Shown one piece after another: positions 1 to 8,374 of a DNA stretch of 64,000 nucleotides. The notes below the pieces were generated by a model that was not told where the DNA came from, did not search any database, and saw only the letters and a program-made list of their open reading frames with translations. Made by a program: the position numbers and the translations under genes. Origin of the DNA: Saccharicrinis aurantiacus (GTDB lineage Bacteria > Bacteroidota > Bacteroidia > Bacteroidales > Marinilabiliaceae); the NCBI RefSeq assembly GCF_001660705.2, contig NZ_LYBV02000009.1, forward strand, positions 85,653-149,652, read 5' to 3'. Each line of letters starts with the position of its first letter. Within the stretch, counting starts at the first letter, position 1.

Positions 1-2
1 AA

Positions 3-191
3 TGTAAAGCTTTAAAAGAATATGTAATAAATGCCGAAACATGTGTAGGATGTACCTTGTGTTCTCGTGTTTGTCCGGTTAATGCAATTACGGGCGATAA
101 AAAACAGCCTCACCTAATCAATGCCCAATTGTGTATAAAGTGCGGTGCATGTTTTGCCAAATGTAAGTTTGGAGCCATCAGTATTCAGTAA
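3..191 (+). CDS. NuoF-like subunit of NAD(P)-dependent [FeFe] hydrogenase, C-terminal fragment
   Basis: Only the last 62 codons are in the window; the gene begins to the left. The visible part is a ferredoxin-type double [4Fe-4S] domain: a first CxxCxxCxxxCP cluster (CVGCTLCSRVCP) and a second (CIKCGACFAKC), ending just after GAISIQ. This C-terminal 2x[4Fe-4S] extension is typical of the flavin- and NAD-binding beta subunit (HydB/HndC type) of trimeric electron-bifurcating hydrogenases, not of respiratory NuoF. The two following genes encode the other subunits of such a complex, which supports the call. The flavin and NAD sites cannot be seen here. Cytoplasmic. Confidence 0.8.
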   Translation, partial: CKALKEYVINAETCVGCTLCSRVCPVNAITGDKKQPHLINAQLCIKCGACFAKCKFGAISIQ

Positions 192-287
192 TGATTGAGT
201 TCTATTAACTGGACAGCCTTGAATTTTTGCGATGAGCTCAACAATATTGGGTAGTAACTAAGAGCTAATAACTAACAACTAAAAGTT

Positions 288-2051
288 ATGAGTCAAATAA
301 AATTAACTATAGATAATAAAACAGTGCAAGTAGCCCAAGGTACAAGCATTGTTGATGCAGCCAAGCAGATAGGCGTTAATATACCCACGCTTTGCCACAT
401 GAAACTTGAGCATGTAGGTTATGAGAATAAACCTGGCGGATGCCGTATATGTGTAGTTGAGTTAGAAGGTCGTAAAAACCTAGCCCCAGCCTGCAAAACC
501 ATATGTACCGAAGGTATGCAAGTAAGCACACATACATTGCGTGTAATAAATGCACGCCGTACAGTAATGGAACTCATCTTGTCCGATCATCCTGCCGAGT
601 GCCTCACCTGTGTTAAAAGCGGGAAGTGCGATTTACAAACACGAGCTCAAGAACTGGGCATACGCGAAATCCCTTATCAGGGCGAGCAATCAAAATATAA
701 AGAAGATAAGTCGCCAGCCATTATACGCGATATGGACAAGTGTATTATGTGCCGTCGTTGCGAAATGATGTGCAAACAAGTACAAACCGTGGGCTGCCTA
801 TCGGCCATTAATCGAGGCTTCGAGTCGGTGGTAGCACCCGCCTTCGAAATGGATCTAGAGAAATCCACCTGCACCTACTGCGGGCAGTGTGTGGCCGTTT
901 GTCCAACCGGAGCACTATCCGAAATCGACAATACCCGCAAGGTAATTGCCGCCTTGGTAAACCCCAATAAAACAGTAATAGTACAAACCGCTCCGGCAGT
1001 TCGTGCTGCCTTGGGCGAAGAGTTCGGACTAGAACCCGGCACCCTAGTAACTGGTAAAATGGTTTCGGCACTTAAAAAAATAGGCTTCGATAAAGTGTTC
1101 GATACCGACTTTGCCGCCGACCTCACCATAATGGAAGAAGGAACCGAGCTATTAAACCGCCTACAAAAACATTTGGCAGGCGATAAAAATGTAAAACTGC
1201 CCATATTAACATCGTGCTGCCCGGGCTGGGTTAACTTTTTTGAGACCAACTACCCTGATATGCTCGATGTGCCATCCACCGCCAAATCGCCACAGCAAAT
1301 GTTTGGTGCCATTGCCAAAACCTATTTAGCTGAGCAAATGAAGCTAAAACGCGAAGATCTTGTGGTGGTTTCAGTAATGCCCTGCTTGGCTAAAAAGTAC
1401 GAGTCGCAGCGCAAGGAGTTTCAAGTAAATGGTAATCCCGATGTTGATTTATCCATCACCACACGCGAGCTGTCGCAAATGATAAAAGGAGCCAATCTAA
1501 ATTTTAACGAACTACATAACGAAGAATTTGATAATCCAATGGGCGAATCTACCGGAGCAGGTGTTATATTTGCCAACACTGGTGGCGTAATTGAAGCAGC
1601 CGTGCGCACCGCCTACGAGTTACATACCCAAAAGACCCTTGAGAAAGTCGACTTTCACGAACTCCGCGGTTTCGAAGGTATTCGTTCGGCAACGGTCGAT
1701 TTCGATGGATTTCCTCTAAAAATAGGTATCGCCCACGGCTTAGGACATGCACGTCAGTTGCTCAATGAGGTAAAAGCAGGCACATCCACCTTTCACGCCA
1801 TCGAAATAATGGCCTGTCCAGGTGGATGCATCGGTGGGGCAGGGCAGCCTTACCACCATGGAGATACTAATATTTTAAAGCAAAGGGCAGCAGCAATTTA
1901 TCGCGAAGATGCAGGAAAAGCCATACGCAAATCGCATCAAAACCCTTTTATCATCAAGTTGTACGATGAGTTTTTAGGAGAGCCATGTGGCGAAAAGGCG
2001 CATAAATTATTGCACACACATTACTTTGATAAAAAGCCTAAAGTGAAATAG
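288..2051 (+). CDS. hndD: [FeFe] hydrogenase catalytic subunit (HydA/HndD type)
   Basis: This 587-residue protein carries the H-cluster, where protons are reduced to H2. Domains in order: an N-terminal [2Fe-2S] ferredoxin fold (about residues 1-80), a His/Cys [4Fe-4S] motif (HPAECLTCVKSGKCDLQ, near residue 100), two [4Fe-4S] clusters (CIMCRRCEMMC and CTYCGQCVAVCP, about 150-210), then the catalytic domain. All three H-cluster signatures are intact: TSCCPGW (near 307), MPCLAKKYE (near 364) and the MACPGGCIGGAGQP loop (near 508). The C-terminus matches the short iron-hydrogenase small-subunit extension. It lies between NuoF-like and NuoE-like genes, so the enzyme is probably the cytoplasmic NAD(P)H/ferredoxin-linked bifurcating type. 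Bifurcation itself is inference. The hydEFG maturases are not in the window. Confidence 0.93.
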   Translation: MSQIKLTIDNKTVQVAQGTSIVDAAKQIGVNIPTLCHMKLEHVGYENKPGGCRICVVELEGRKNLAPACKTICTEGMQVSTHTLRVINARRTVMELILSDHPAECLTCVKSGKCDLQTRAQELGIREIPYQGEQSKYKEDKSPAIIRDMDKCIMCRRCEMMCKQVQTVGCLSAINRGFESVVAPAFEMDLEKSTCTYCGQCVAVCPTGALSEIDNTRKVIAALVNPNKTVIVQTAPAVRAALGEEFGLEPGTLVTGKMVSALKKIGFDKVFDTDFAADLTIMEEGTELLNRLQKHLAGDKNVKLPILTSCCPGWVNFFETNYPDMLDVPSTAKSPQQMFGAIAKTYLAEQMKLKREDLVVVSVMPCLAKKYESQRKEFQVNGNPDVDLSITTRELSQMIKGANLNFNELHNEEFDNPMGESTGAGVIFANTGGVIEAAVRTAYELHTQKTLEKVDFHELRGFEGIRSATVDFDGFPLKIGIAHGLGHARQLLNEVKAGTSTFHAIEIMACPGGCIGGAGQPYHHGDTNILKQRAAAIYREDAGKAIRKSHQNPFIIKLYDEFLGEPCGEKAHKLLHTHYFDKKPKVK

Positions 2052-2066
2052 AGTAAAGACTAAGAG

Positions 2067-2543
2067 ATGACAAAAATAAAATTAGCAGATAGTAAAGTAA
2101 CAGAACTCAAACAAGTTTGTGCTAAATTCGATAATCAGAAAAACGAACTCATCAACATCCTACACGGAGCACAAGAATTGTTTGGTTACCTACCCGCCGA
2201 AGTGCAAGAAATAATAGCACAGCAACTCAGCGTTGATGTGGCTCACGTATATGGCGTAGTCACCTTTTACTCCTTCTTTAGCATGTCGCCCAAGGGCGAG
2301 CACCCCATTTCAGTATGTATGGGAACCGCGTGCTACGTGCGTGGTGCCGAAAAAGTCCTCGATGAGTTTAAGCGCATCCTAAACGTAAAAATAGGCGAAA
2401 CCACACCCGATGGCAAATTCTCCGTCAGTAGCCTTCGTTGTGTAGGCGCCTGCGGTTTGGCACCCGTAGTAACCGTTGGCAGTAAAGTATATGGCCGTGT
2501 CACCATCGAAGAAGTGCAACAAATAATCAACGAATATCAATAG
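2067..2543 (+). CDS. hndA: NuoE-like [2Fe-2S] subunit of the hydrogenase (HndA/HydC type)
   Basis: This 158-residue protein is a thioredoxin-fold ferredoxin of the NuoE family. It shows the characteristic C-x4-C (CMGTAC) and C-x3-C (CVGAC) ligand pairs of a [2Fe-2S] cluster, about 38 residues apart, and an N-terminal helical region with the usual LLxxLhxxQExxGYLP-like segment. It starts 15 bases after the hydrogenase stop codon, so it is the last gene of the same operon, and a clear terminator follows about 300 bases later. In trimeric hydrogenases this subunit passes electrons near the flavin of the NuoF-like partner. Length is normal for the family. The start is the first ATG after the hydrogenase stop; no Shine-Dalgarno site is seen, as is usual in this phylum. 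Confidence 0.9.
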   Translation: MTKIKLADSKVTELKQVCAKFDNQKNELINILHGAQELFGYLPAEVQEIIAQQLSVDVAHVYGVVTFYSFFSMSPKGEHPISVCMGTACYVRGAEKVLDEFKRILNVKIGETTPDGKFSVSSLRCVGACGLAPVVTVGSKVYGRVTIEEVQQIINEYQ

Positions 2544-2836
2544 TTTCTAATGTGATTTGTTCGCACTCTTATTTAAAAGAGTAATTGTGTATTAGAATTT
2601 ATTTAGCTAGATGTTATTTATAATTATTTTAAATAATAGTAATGGTTTGTGTTTAACAATAAAGTATATTATATTCGAATATTAATTTGGAGCTATAAAG
2701 TTTTTAAGCTTATAATGTTGGGACTGATTCAAAAGTGATAATAAAAGTTATCAGCCAAGTACGTCTGTTAAAAAAGAAATTTAATACGTAGAGTATATTA
2801 AAGTAATTTAGTTTGGTGGGTTAAGGTTAGGTAAAA

Positions 2837-2863
2837 GTCATTCCGAAAGGAATGGCTTTTTTT
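2837..2863 (+). terminator. Intrinsic terminator after the hydrogenase region
   Basis: An 8-bp stem (GTCATTCC / GGAATGGC) closed by a GAAA tetraloop is followed directly by seven T residues. It lies about 290 bases after the NuoE-like stop codon, with no gene in between. The spacer (2544-2836) is very AT-rich and I see no other structure in it. Confidence 0.8.
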
Positions 2864-2899
2864 GTGCAAAAAAAGTTGGAGTTAACTTACGAATAATAA

Positions 2900-3063
2900 G
2901 AAGTTGTTTAAGGTTGTAGGGGAATTGCGAGAGTGACAATTTGATTATCAGTGGCAAAGCTCCATTTTTTATTGCATAGCCGTAGCTACGGAATAAAAAT
3001 TAGCTGAAGCCAATTAAATCAAGGTGTTACTCGCAGATTTTCGATACAACTTTAAACAACTTC
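2900..3063. repeat. Imperfect long inverted repeat (MITE-like) next to repeat copy 1
   Basis: The outer arms are GAAGTTGTTTAAGGTTGTA at 2900-2918 and its near-perfect complement at 3045-3063 (one mismatch). Complementarity continues inward with gaps (TGCGAG...; TTGATT...) to a central perfect palindrome, CCGTAGCTACGG, near 2980. The whole 164-bp piece could fold into one long hairpin. No open reading frame is present. This architecture suggests a small non-autonomous mobile element or a structured intergenic repeat. I did not find a second copy in the window, so mobility is inference. Confidence 0.55.
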
Positions 3064-3067
3064 AAAT

Positions 3068-3272
3068 AAAAAAAGGGATTTCAACCGTTGTTGAATCCCT
3101 TTCTTTTAACCTAAACCCTAATCTATGAAAAAAAACTTCTTATGTCTTACTTTGAGGTGAGTTTTAAAGAGGGAATGTTTTAGAAACATTCCCATCTTAT
3201 AACCTAAACCCTAACCTAATCTATGAAAAACTCTCTTGCTCTTCGGTATGGAATATTGCAAAGTGTGTGCCA
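3068..3272 (+). repeat. Two-hairpin leader-like direct repeat, copy 1 of 3
   Basis: This 205-bp unit recurs almost unchanged at 6264-6467 and 8375-8580. Order of parts: an A-run; hairpin 1 (AGGGATTTCAAC...GTTGAATCCCT) followed by TTTCTTTT; the box AACCTAAACCCTAATCTATG followed by eight A; a spacer; hairpin 2 with a perfect 10-bp stem (GGGAATGTTT, loop TAG, AAACATTCCC, 3171-3193); a second box, AACCTAAACCCTAACCTAA, then TCTATGAAAAACTC; and a tail ending GCAAAGTGTGTGCCA. Each ATG opens a tiny frame; in this copy MKKNFLCLTLR and a second of 21 residues starting MKNSLALR. It lies about 165 bases upstream of a TonB-like gene. Function unknown. Confidence 0.9.
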
Positions 3273-3349
3273 AAAAAGCATATGGTAATTTGTTTAACCT
3301 TTATTAATGAAACTAGTTTTTATTGAAGGGGAAAGTTTGAAATAGTTAA

Positions 3350-3381
3350 TTGAAAAAAACTTAGTTATCCTTGTATCTTTT
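3350..3381 (+). promoter_or_regulatory. Candidate promoter of the TonB-like/sigma operon
   Basis: A TTG at 3350-3352 is followed after 21 bases by TATCTTTT (3374-3381), one base away from the Bacteroidota -7 consensus TAnnTTTG. It sits about 55 bases upstream of the first ATG (3437) and downstream of repeat copy 1, so transcription of the operon would not need to read through the repeat's hairpins. Match is approximate. Confidence 0.4.
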
Positions 3382-3436
3382 ATGGCTCCTTTCAGTTATG
3401 AGAGTAATATAAAGTAGCTCACTTAAAAACTATTAA

Positions 3437-3919
3437 ATGAAAAATATAATAATTGTCCTTTTAATATTAAGTCCGTTTCTGCTTCATGCTCAGGATAAAT
3501 CAAAAACCCTCACTCTTAAAGTTAGGAAACCTATAGTAGAAGAGGATATTATAATTGAGTTTGATGTGCAACCATCTGATGATAGACCAGTTTTTTTTGT
3601 AGTTGAAGAAATGCCCAAATTTCCTGGTGGAGATGAGGCATTGCGTAAGTATATTTCAGATAATATAACAGTGCCCTCTGATATACCTGAAAGTGAAAGC
3701 ATGGGCACAGTGTATGTTCAATTTATAATAAGTAAATCAGGTAAAGTAGAGAGGGTTAGGCTAGGGAGAGGGGTGAACAATATATTAGATAAAATAGCTA
3801 TGGATATAGTTAGTAATATGCCCAAGTGGGAACCTGGTAGGCAAAGAGGAAAGGCTGTTGAGGTGAGCTATACTGTGCCAGTTAATTTCTTAGGAAACCA
3901 AACAAAGAGCACTGAGTAA
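3437..3919 (+). CDS. Exported TonB C-terminal-domain protein
   Basis: The 160-residue product has a signal peptide or membrane anchor (MKNIIIVLLILSPFLLHAQ) followed by a TonB_C-like domain. The family signature FPGGDEALRKYI is near residue 63, then GTVYVQFIISKSGKVERVR and KWEPGRQRGKAVEVSYTVPVNF. Canonical TonB couples inner-membrane energy to outer-membrane receptors and has a TM helix plus a proline-rich linker. Here the linker is very short and a cleavage site is likely, so this may be a free periplasmic TonB-like domain rather than a working energy transducer. It precedes an ECF-type sigma factor gene by 84 bases and may share its transcript. Start chosen for the signal peptide. Confidence 0.75.
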   Translation: MKNIIIVLLILSPFLLHAQDKSKTLTLKVRKPIVEEDIIIEFDVQPSDDRPVFFVVEEMPKFPGGDEALRKYISDNITVPSDIPESESMGTVYVQFIISKSGKVERVRLGRGVNNILDKIAMDIVSNMPKWEPGRQRGKAVEVSYTVPVNFLGNQTKSTE

Positions 3920-4003
3920 TTTGAAAATATACACAATTAACTTGTTGTGTAATTGTTTGTGACTAAATCCTTACCAGCTATTATCATTAAACCTAAATAG
4001 TAA

Positions 4004-4573
4004 ATGACCATATCACAAATTCATCATAAGTCGCCTAAAACAATTGACCAAGAGTATCAATTAGTAAAGGCAGCTCAAAACGATACCGCAAAGTTTGAGG
4101 TATTATACGATAGGTATTACGAGGCCATATTCCGATTTGTTTATCAGAGATTAGATTCAAAAGAGTTGGCTTTTGATATTACGCAGCAAGTTTTTGTAAA
4201 AGCACTGCAGGGCATCAAAAAATACAAATTCAAAGGAGTTCCTTTCTCGGCATGGTTATATCGTATTGCAAGTAACGAACTCAATACTTCTTTTAAACAA
4301 AACAAACTAATCAGAACCATAAATATCGAATCTGTTACCCCGCATACTCTAAAAGAAGATATTGATGAGGAGAGCTTGGATGATTTGTGGAATATATTGA
4401 TAGAACAAATTGGCACTTTGGCAGCAAGTGAAATTACATTAATAGAAATGCGCTATATGGAGAATAGACCATTTAAAGAGATTGCCGATATACTTGATAT
4501 TACCGAGAATAATGCCAAGGTTAAGGTTTATCGGATTTTAGATAAACTAAAAGCTAAATGTAAAACTCTTTAA
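4004..4573 (+). CDS. RNA polymerase sigma factor, sigma-70 family, ECF type
   Basis: The 189-residue protein has region 2 (about residues 25-95: FEVLYDRYYEAIFRFVYQRLDSKELAFDITQQVFVKAL, with the WLYRIASNEL segment following) and region 4 (about 135-185: LIEMRYMENRPFKEIADILDITENNAKVKVYRILDKLK), the helix-turn-helix that binds the -35 element. There is no region 1 or 3, as expected for an ECF sigma. The next gene starts 10 bases downstream and encodes a single-pass membrane protein, an arrangement typical of sigma/anti-sigma pairs. Target genes are unknown; the TonB-like gene just upstream is a candidate. Confidence 0.88.
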   Translation: MTISQIHHKSPKTIDQEYQLVKAAQNDTAKFEVLYDRYYEAIFRFVYQRLDSKELAFDITQQVFVKALQGIKKYKFKGVPFSAWLYRIASNELNTSFKQNKLIRTINIESVTPHTLKEDIDEESLDDLWNILIEQIGTLAASEITLIEMRYMENRPFKEIADILDITENNAKVKVYRILDKLKAKCKTL

Positions 4574-4583
4574 GCTGCCAATT

Positions 4584-6233
4584 ATGAATAAGTATAAAAT
4601 TAACATTGATAGAGATATTATTAGTTCTGAGAGTATTGCCCAAGAACGCAATTTTGCCGCAGTACAAACAGAGGCTCGTATAAAAGATCCGCTTTACACA
4701 AAAACTAAAATATTTTTAAATAGTGTGGCTATACTGATTACAGTAGCCGTTGTGGGTTATTTATTGTACAGTCCAACAAACCAAGATATTGATGATGTAA
4801 CATCATTTATTGTACCTCCTATAAATGATATCAACATTTCTTTTCAGGAGTTTCAGCTTGAGGCTTGTATAGCCGATACCATTATTAGTGAGCGAGGTAG
4901 TAGAGTAATAATCCCCGCTAATGCCTTTGCAGATACAACTAATCAAATAGCTAAGGGAGCGATAATATTTAAAGTGCGTGAGTTTCATAATCAGGCCGAT
5001 ATATTTTTATCAGGTATTCCAATGGGATACGATTCTTTAGCCAATAACTATACATTAGAATCAGCTGGTATGATTGAACTACGTGCATTTCAGAATGGAA
5101 AGGAATTGCAGCTAGTTCCCGAAAAGGAGCTTGAAGTTGAATTGGTATCCGACTATAGCGATAATGATTACAATGTTTATTATTTAGATGAGAATCTTGA
5201 AAACTGGCAGTATGTAGGTAAAGATTCTTTAATACTTCCCAATAAAACACTTCCTGTCGATGAACCTCTAGAGGTAGCAATAAATAACAAGGATATTTTA
5301 GAACTTCAAAGAAGATTAGATTCTATTATAACAAATAATCAACAGTTTAGATTAACAGAACCAATCAAACCACAAAAGGCTTTGGCCGATAAATGGAAAA
5401 TTGAATTAGATGTAATTGCCGAAGATTTCCCTGAACTATCTGTTTACGAAGGTACTAATTGGCAATTTGCCGATGATGCGCTAGTTCCGGATATTCAGGA
5501 TGCAGATATTACTTGGGATGATATTATTATTAGCAAAGCAGGAGGGAGCAATAATTATTTACTTACTGTAAAAAAAGGAAGTAAAGAAAAGCAATATACA
5601 GTAAATCCTGTCTATACAGGAATTGCGTATGCAGATGCAATCAACAATTACGAAAACAAGTTTAATACTTATAAAGCGGCTCGTGCAAGCAGAAGGCAAG
5701 AAGAAGCGAACCTGTTAGCCGCAATTGAGGCTGATAAAGAAAAGTGGCGCTTAAGTCAACAAAGAGCAATGAGCTTGCGCACAAATATAAATAACAATAA
5801 AGGAAAACTCGACCGTGATATTTTTAGGCGCTTCTCGGTAAGTACATTAGGAGTATGGAATTGTGATAGAATTATTAACACTAATAGGGTAAAAACTGTA
5901 AATGCTTTGTGTGCAGATAAAAATGGGGACGCAATGGTTTTTAAAAGCTTATATGTAATAAATAAGAATAGAAATACAGTACTGCAGTCTACTTCCCAAG
6001 TTAGTATTGATGATGTATTGTATTATAGAGTTATGCTTAATAAATTGGGTGGTGATATTATTATTGGTATTAACATTGAAGATAAAATAATAGTATTGTC
6101 TGAAAGGGAATTAAACTATGCAGTTAAAAGCGCTAAAGAGGAAGTTGTTTTCAACTTTAGTGTAATTGATAAAGAGGTTTCCTCAAAAATGGATTTTAAA
6201 AAGCTATATGAAAATAGTTTTAATGCGAATTAG
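4584..6233 (+). CDS. Single-pass membrane protein, possible anti-sigma factor
   Basis: The 549-residue product has a short polar N-terminus (about 1-46), one hydrophobic segment (FLNSVAILITVAVVGYLLY, about 45-63) and a large extracytoplasmic part. Near residue 110 is a motif shared by uncharacterised Bacteroidota exported proteins: IIPANAFAD, then REFHNQADIFLSGIPMGYDS and ESAGMIELRAFQNGKEL. A charged, possibly coiled stretch rich in R, E and K lies around residues 365-410. It starts 10 bases after the sigma factor, so a role as membrane-bound regulator of that sigma is plausible, but the N-terminus shows no anti-sigma (ASD/zinc) motif that I recognise. Family uncertain. Confidence 0.6.
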   Translation: MNKYKINIDRDIISSESIAQERNFAAVQTEARIKDPLYTKTKIFLNSVAILITVAVVGYLLYSPTNQDIDDVTSFIVPPINDINISFQEFQLEACIADTIISERGSRVIIPANAFADTTNQIAKGAIIFKVREFHNQADIFLSGIPMGYDSLANNYTLESAGMIELRAFQNGKELQLVPEKELEVELVSDYSDNDYNVYYLDENLENWQYVGKDSLILPNKTLPVDEPLEVAINNKDILELQRRLDSIITNNQQFRLTEPIKPQKALADKWKIELDVIAEDFPELSVYEGTNWQFADDALVPDIQDADITWDDIIISKAGGSNNYLLTVKKGSKEKQYTVNPVYTGIAYADAINNYENKFNTYKAARASRRQEEANLLAAIEADKEKWRLSQQRAMSLRTNINNNKGKLDRDIFRRFSVSTLGVWNCDRIINTNRVKTVNALCADKNGDAMVFKSLYVINKNRNTVLQSTSQVSIDDVLYYRVMLNKLGGDIIIGINIEDKIIVLSERELNYAVKSAKEEVVFNFSVIDKEVSSKMDFKKLYENSFNAN

Positions 6234-6263
6234 GAAATACTTTATAGCTTAGGAGTGAATCAT

Positions 6264-6467
6264 AAAAAAAGGGATTTCAACCGTTGTTGAATCCCTTTCT
6301 TTTAACCTAAACCCTAATCTATGAAAAAAAACATCTTATGTCTCATTTGAGGTGAGTTTTAAAGAGGGAATGTTTTAGAAACATTCCCATCTTATAACCT
6401 AAACCCTAACCTAATCTATGAAAAACTCTCTTGCTCTTCGGTGAGGAATATTGCAAAGTGTGTGCCA
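6264..6467 (+). repeat. Two-hairpin leader-like direct repeat, copy 2 of 3
   Basis: Same unit and orientation as 3068-3272, starting 30 bases after the stop codon of the membrane-protein gene. Both hairpins and both AACCTAAACCCTAA boxes are identical to copy 1; the few differences fall in the spacer and tail. The two mini-frames here read MKKNILCLI and MKNSLALR before stops. Hairpin 1 with its following T-rich stretch could also terminate the upstream operon. Confidence 0.9.
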
Positions 6468-6635
6468 AATTTTTCAATAATTGAAAAAATTTATCTTAAA
6501 CCAACTTTTTTTCTAAAAATTAATGTGGCGCATAATAAAGTATCAGTCAATTGTTAAAAACAGATCGTGTGTAATGCTTGCCTGTAGGTTAAAATAGTTA
6601 ATTCCGTTATTAGTTATATTGTGTACTTAGATTAA

Positions 6636-6643
6636 TATATTTG
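6636..6643 (+). promoter_or_regulatory. -7 promoter element upstream of the 6687 gene
   Basis: TATATTTG matches the Bacteroidota -7 consensus TAnnTTTG exactly and lies about 45 bases before the ATG at 6687. No well-spaced TTG -33 element is obvious. Confidence 0.5.
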
Positions 6644-6686
6644 CGCAAAATTATAGAAGCAATTTTAACTAACACATTAAACTACA

Positions 6687-8261
6687 ATGCGTAAATTACT
6701 ATTAATTGTATTTGTATTACTAACGCAATTACAACTTGAAGCAAAAAAAACAGAGAACCGACTTTTACTGAATACACCGAGCGATAGTCTTGTTTTTATG
6801 TTTTATATGAATGCCTCAGAAATACAATCCGACTCATTATATCAGGCCTTTAGTAAAGAGATTGGAGAAGAACAGCAAAAGCTGCTTGAGCAGTTTAGCG
6901 AATTAAATATCTATGCACAGATGTACGAGGCTCACATGGCTCTTACAGTAAACTTTAAAGCATCTAAGGAATTTGATTTAGAGTTCATGAAATCTAGCTT
7001 ATCCGATCTGGATTTATCAATAACAGGCATGCAAGGTAACTTTATCACACTTCAAGGAGATGGGGAAAACAAGCGATATGCTTATTTATATACAGGAAAT
7101 CAATATGCTACCTTAAAGATCTTCACACCATATTCTTATATCAGTCAAGATATAAGAACTCAAGTAACTGAACTCTATGGTTTACTAGATAAGCCTAACA
7201 TGGATTATGAAGATAGAAATGTTATTTATGATAAGATAGATTCATTAAAAGTGTTGGATGATGCATATGTTGAACCATTCTTCACCGCTTTGATTCAATC
7301 CGATAAAACGCGTTTATCCAATGGTGAAGATATACAATCGGTGAAGCGACCAATAAAGTTTAAACAAGAGATTCAAAATAATCCAATTGTTTCTTATGTG
7401 AAGAATGATGAAATATGGAGAATTACTTATTTCGGTGGAATAGCTTTGGCTGGTAAAGATATGTTTGGAAGTTTTTCATCAAATTATGATGATTTTAAAA
7501 GGGCAATGGCCATCTATAATATATTTGATGAAACATGGTATACTGCTAAGTCAACAAATGATGGGGTAGAGCTAGCACAAATTTCTGGCAATAAAAATCG
7601 TAAGCAAAATTTATATACAAATATTGATAGTAAGATGTTACAATATATTCCGTCTTCAGATTCAGCTAATCTGGCAACCTATAGTATAGATGCTTTAAAT
7701 CTGAGAGAGATTTTGTACGATTATTATGTAACTGATTATGACAAAGAATTAAAATTGGGCAAATTAGCAATGCTGGCATTAGATGATGACGTAGTTAAAA
7801 TGTTAAATAACTTTTTAATATCGGGAAATTTTGTAAAGACTAGTTATTACGGAAAAGAACTACATTTTAAGGCAGTGTTAAAAATGCCAAATCAGCAAAA
7901 AGGGAGGCGCCTATTAGATCTTTTATGTAAAGAATTTGAAATATTGCAAAAACTAGAGGAGGATACCTATGTTTTCGTAGAACAAAGTCTTACAGAAAAA
8001 CCTCTTTATTTAGTTATTGATAACGAATATTGGATTGCAGGAACTCATTCTGCAGATGAGCTAAAGCAAAAGAATAAGAATTATAAAACTAGTTTTCCTG
8101 ATTTGTTAAATAAAAAACTTTCAAGCTATATTTTGCTTAGGCAAGATATCCTAGGTGTTAAAGAGGGAATTGATAACGTGAAAATACAATTAGAGCTAGT
8201 GGATAGTAAAACAGTGAAAACAACTTATAAACTCAAATTTAGCGATCAATTAAGTAATTAA
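6687..8261 (+). CDS. Exported protein of unknown family, 524 aa
   Basis: A signal peptide (MRKLLLIVFVLLTQLQLEA) is followed by about 500 residues with no transmembrane segment and no motif I recognise. The mature protein is acidic/mixed in charge with many Tyr and Asp, and looks globular. There is no lipobox cysteine and no T9SS C-terminal signature, so it is probably periplasmic. The gene stands alone between repeat copies 2 and 3, with its own promoter element upstream. Base composition resembles its neighbours. I cannot assign a function. Confidence 0.7.
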   Translation: MRKLLLIVFVLLTQLQLEAKKTENRLLLNTPSDSLVFMFYMNASEIQSDSLYQAFSKEIGEEQQKLLEQFSELNIYAQMYEAHMALTVNFKASKEFDLEFMKSSLSDLDLSITGMQGNFITLQGDGENKRYAYLYTGNQYATLKIFTPYSYISQDIRTQVTELYGLLDKPNMDYEDRNVIYDKIDSLKVLDDAYVEPFFTALIQSDKTRLSNGEDIQSVKRPIKFKQEIQNNPIVSYVKNDEIWRITYFGGIALAGKDMFGSFSSNYDDFKRAMAIYNIFDETWYTAKSTNDGVELAQISGNKNRKQNLYTNIDSKMLQYIPSSDSANLATYSIDALNLREILYDYYVTDYDKELKLGKLAMLALDDDVVKMLNNFLISGNFVKTSYYGKELHFKAVLKMPNQQKGRRLLDLLCKEFEILQKLEEDTYVFVEQSLTEKPLYLVIDNEYWIAGTHSADELKQKNKNYKTSFPDLLNKKLSSYILLRQDILGVKEGIDNVKIQLELVDSKTVKTTYKLKFSDQLSN

Positions 8262-8374
8262 CCATCTTGGTTGTAATCAAAATTAATTATTTCTCAGAAG
8301 ACTTATTTTTATACTCAGGTATGGATGTAAGTCTTCTTTGTTTTAGATTAAAATAGAATCACATTTTTAAGCAT

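Noticed and set aside
875..1249. 124-codon minus-strand frame inside the hydrogenase gene
   Set aside because: It is antisense to the conserved ferredoxin and H-cluster coding sequence and has no signature of its own.
3110..3240. CCCTAA-rich boxes looking like telomere or CRISPR repeats
   Set aside because: Only two short boxes per unit, each ending in TCTATG; no regular spacer-repeat array and no cas genes, so they belong to the two-hairpin repeat.
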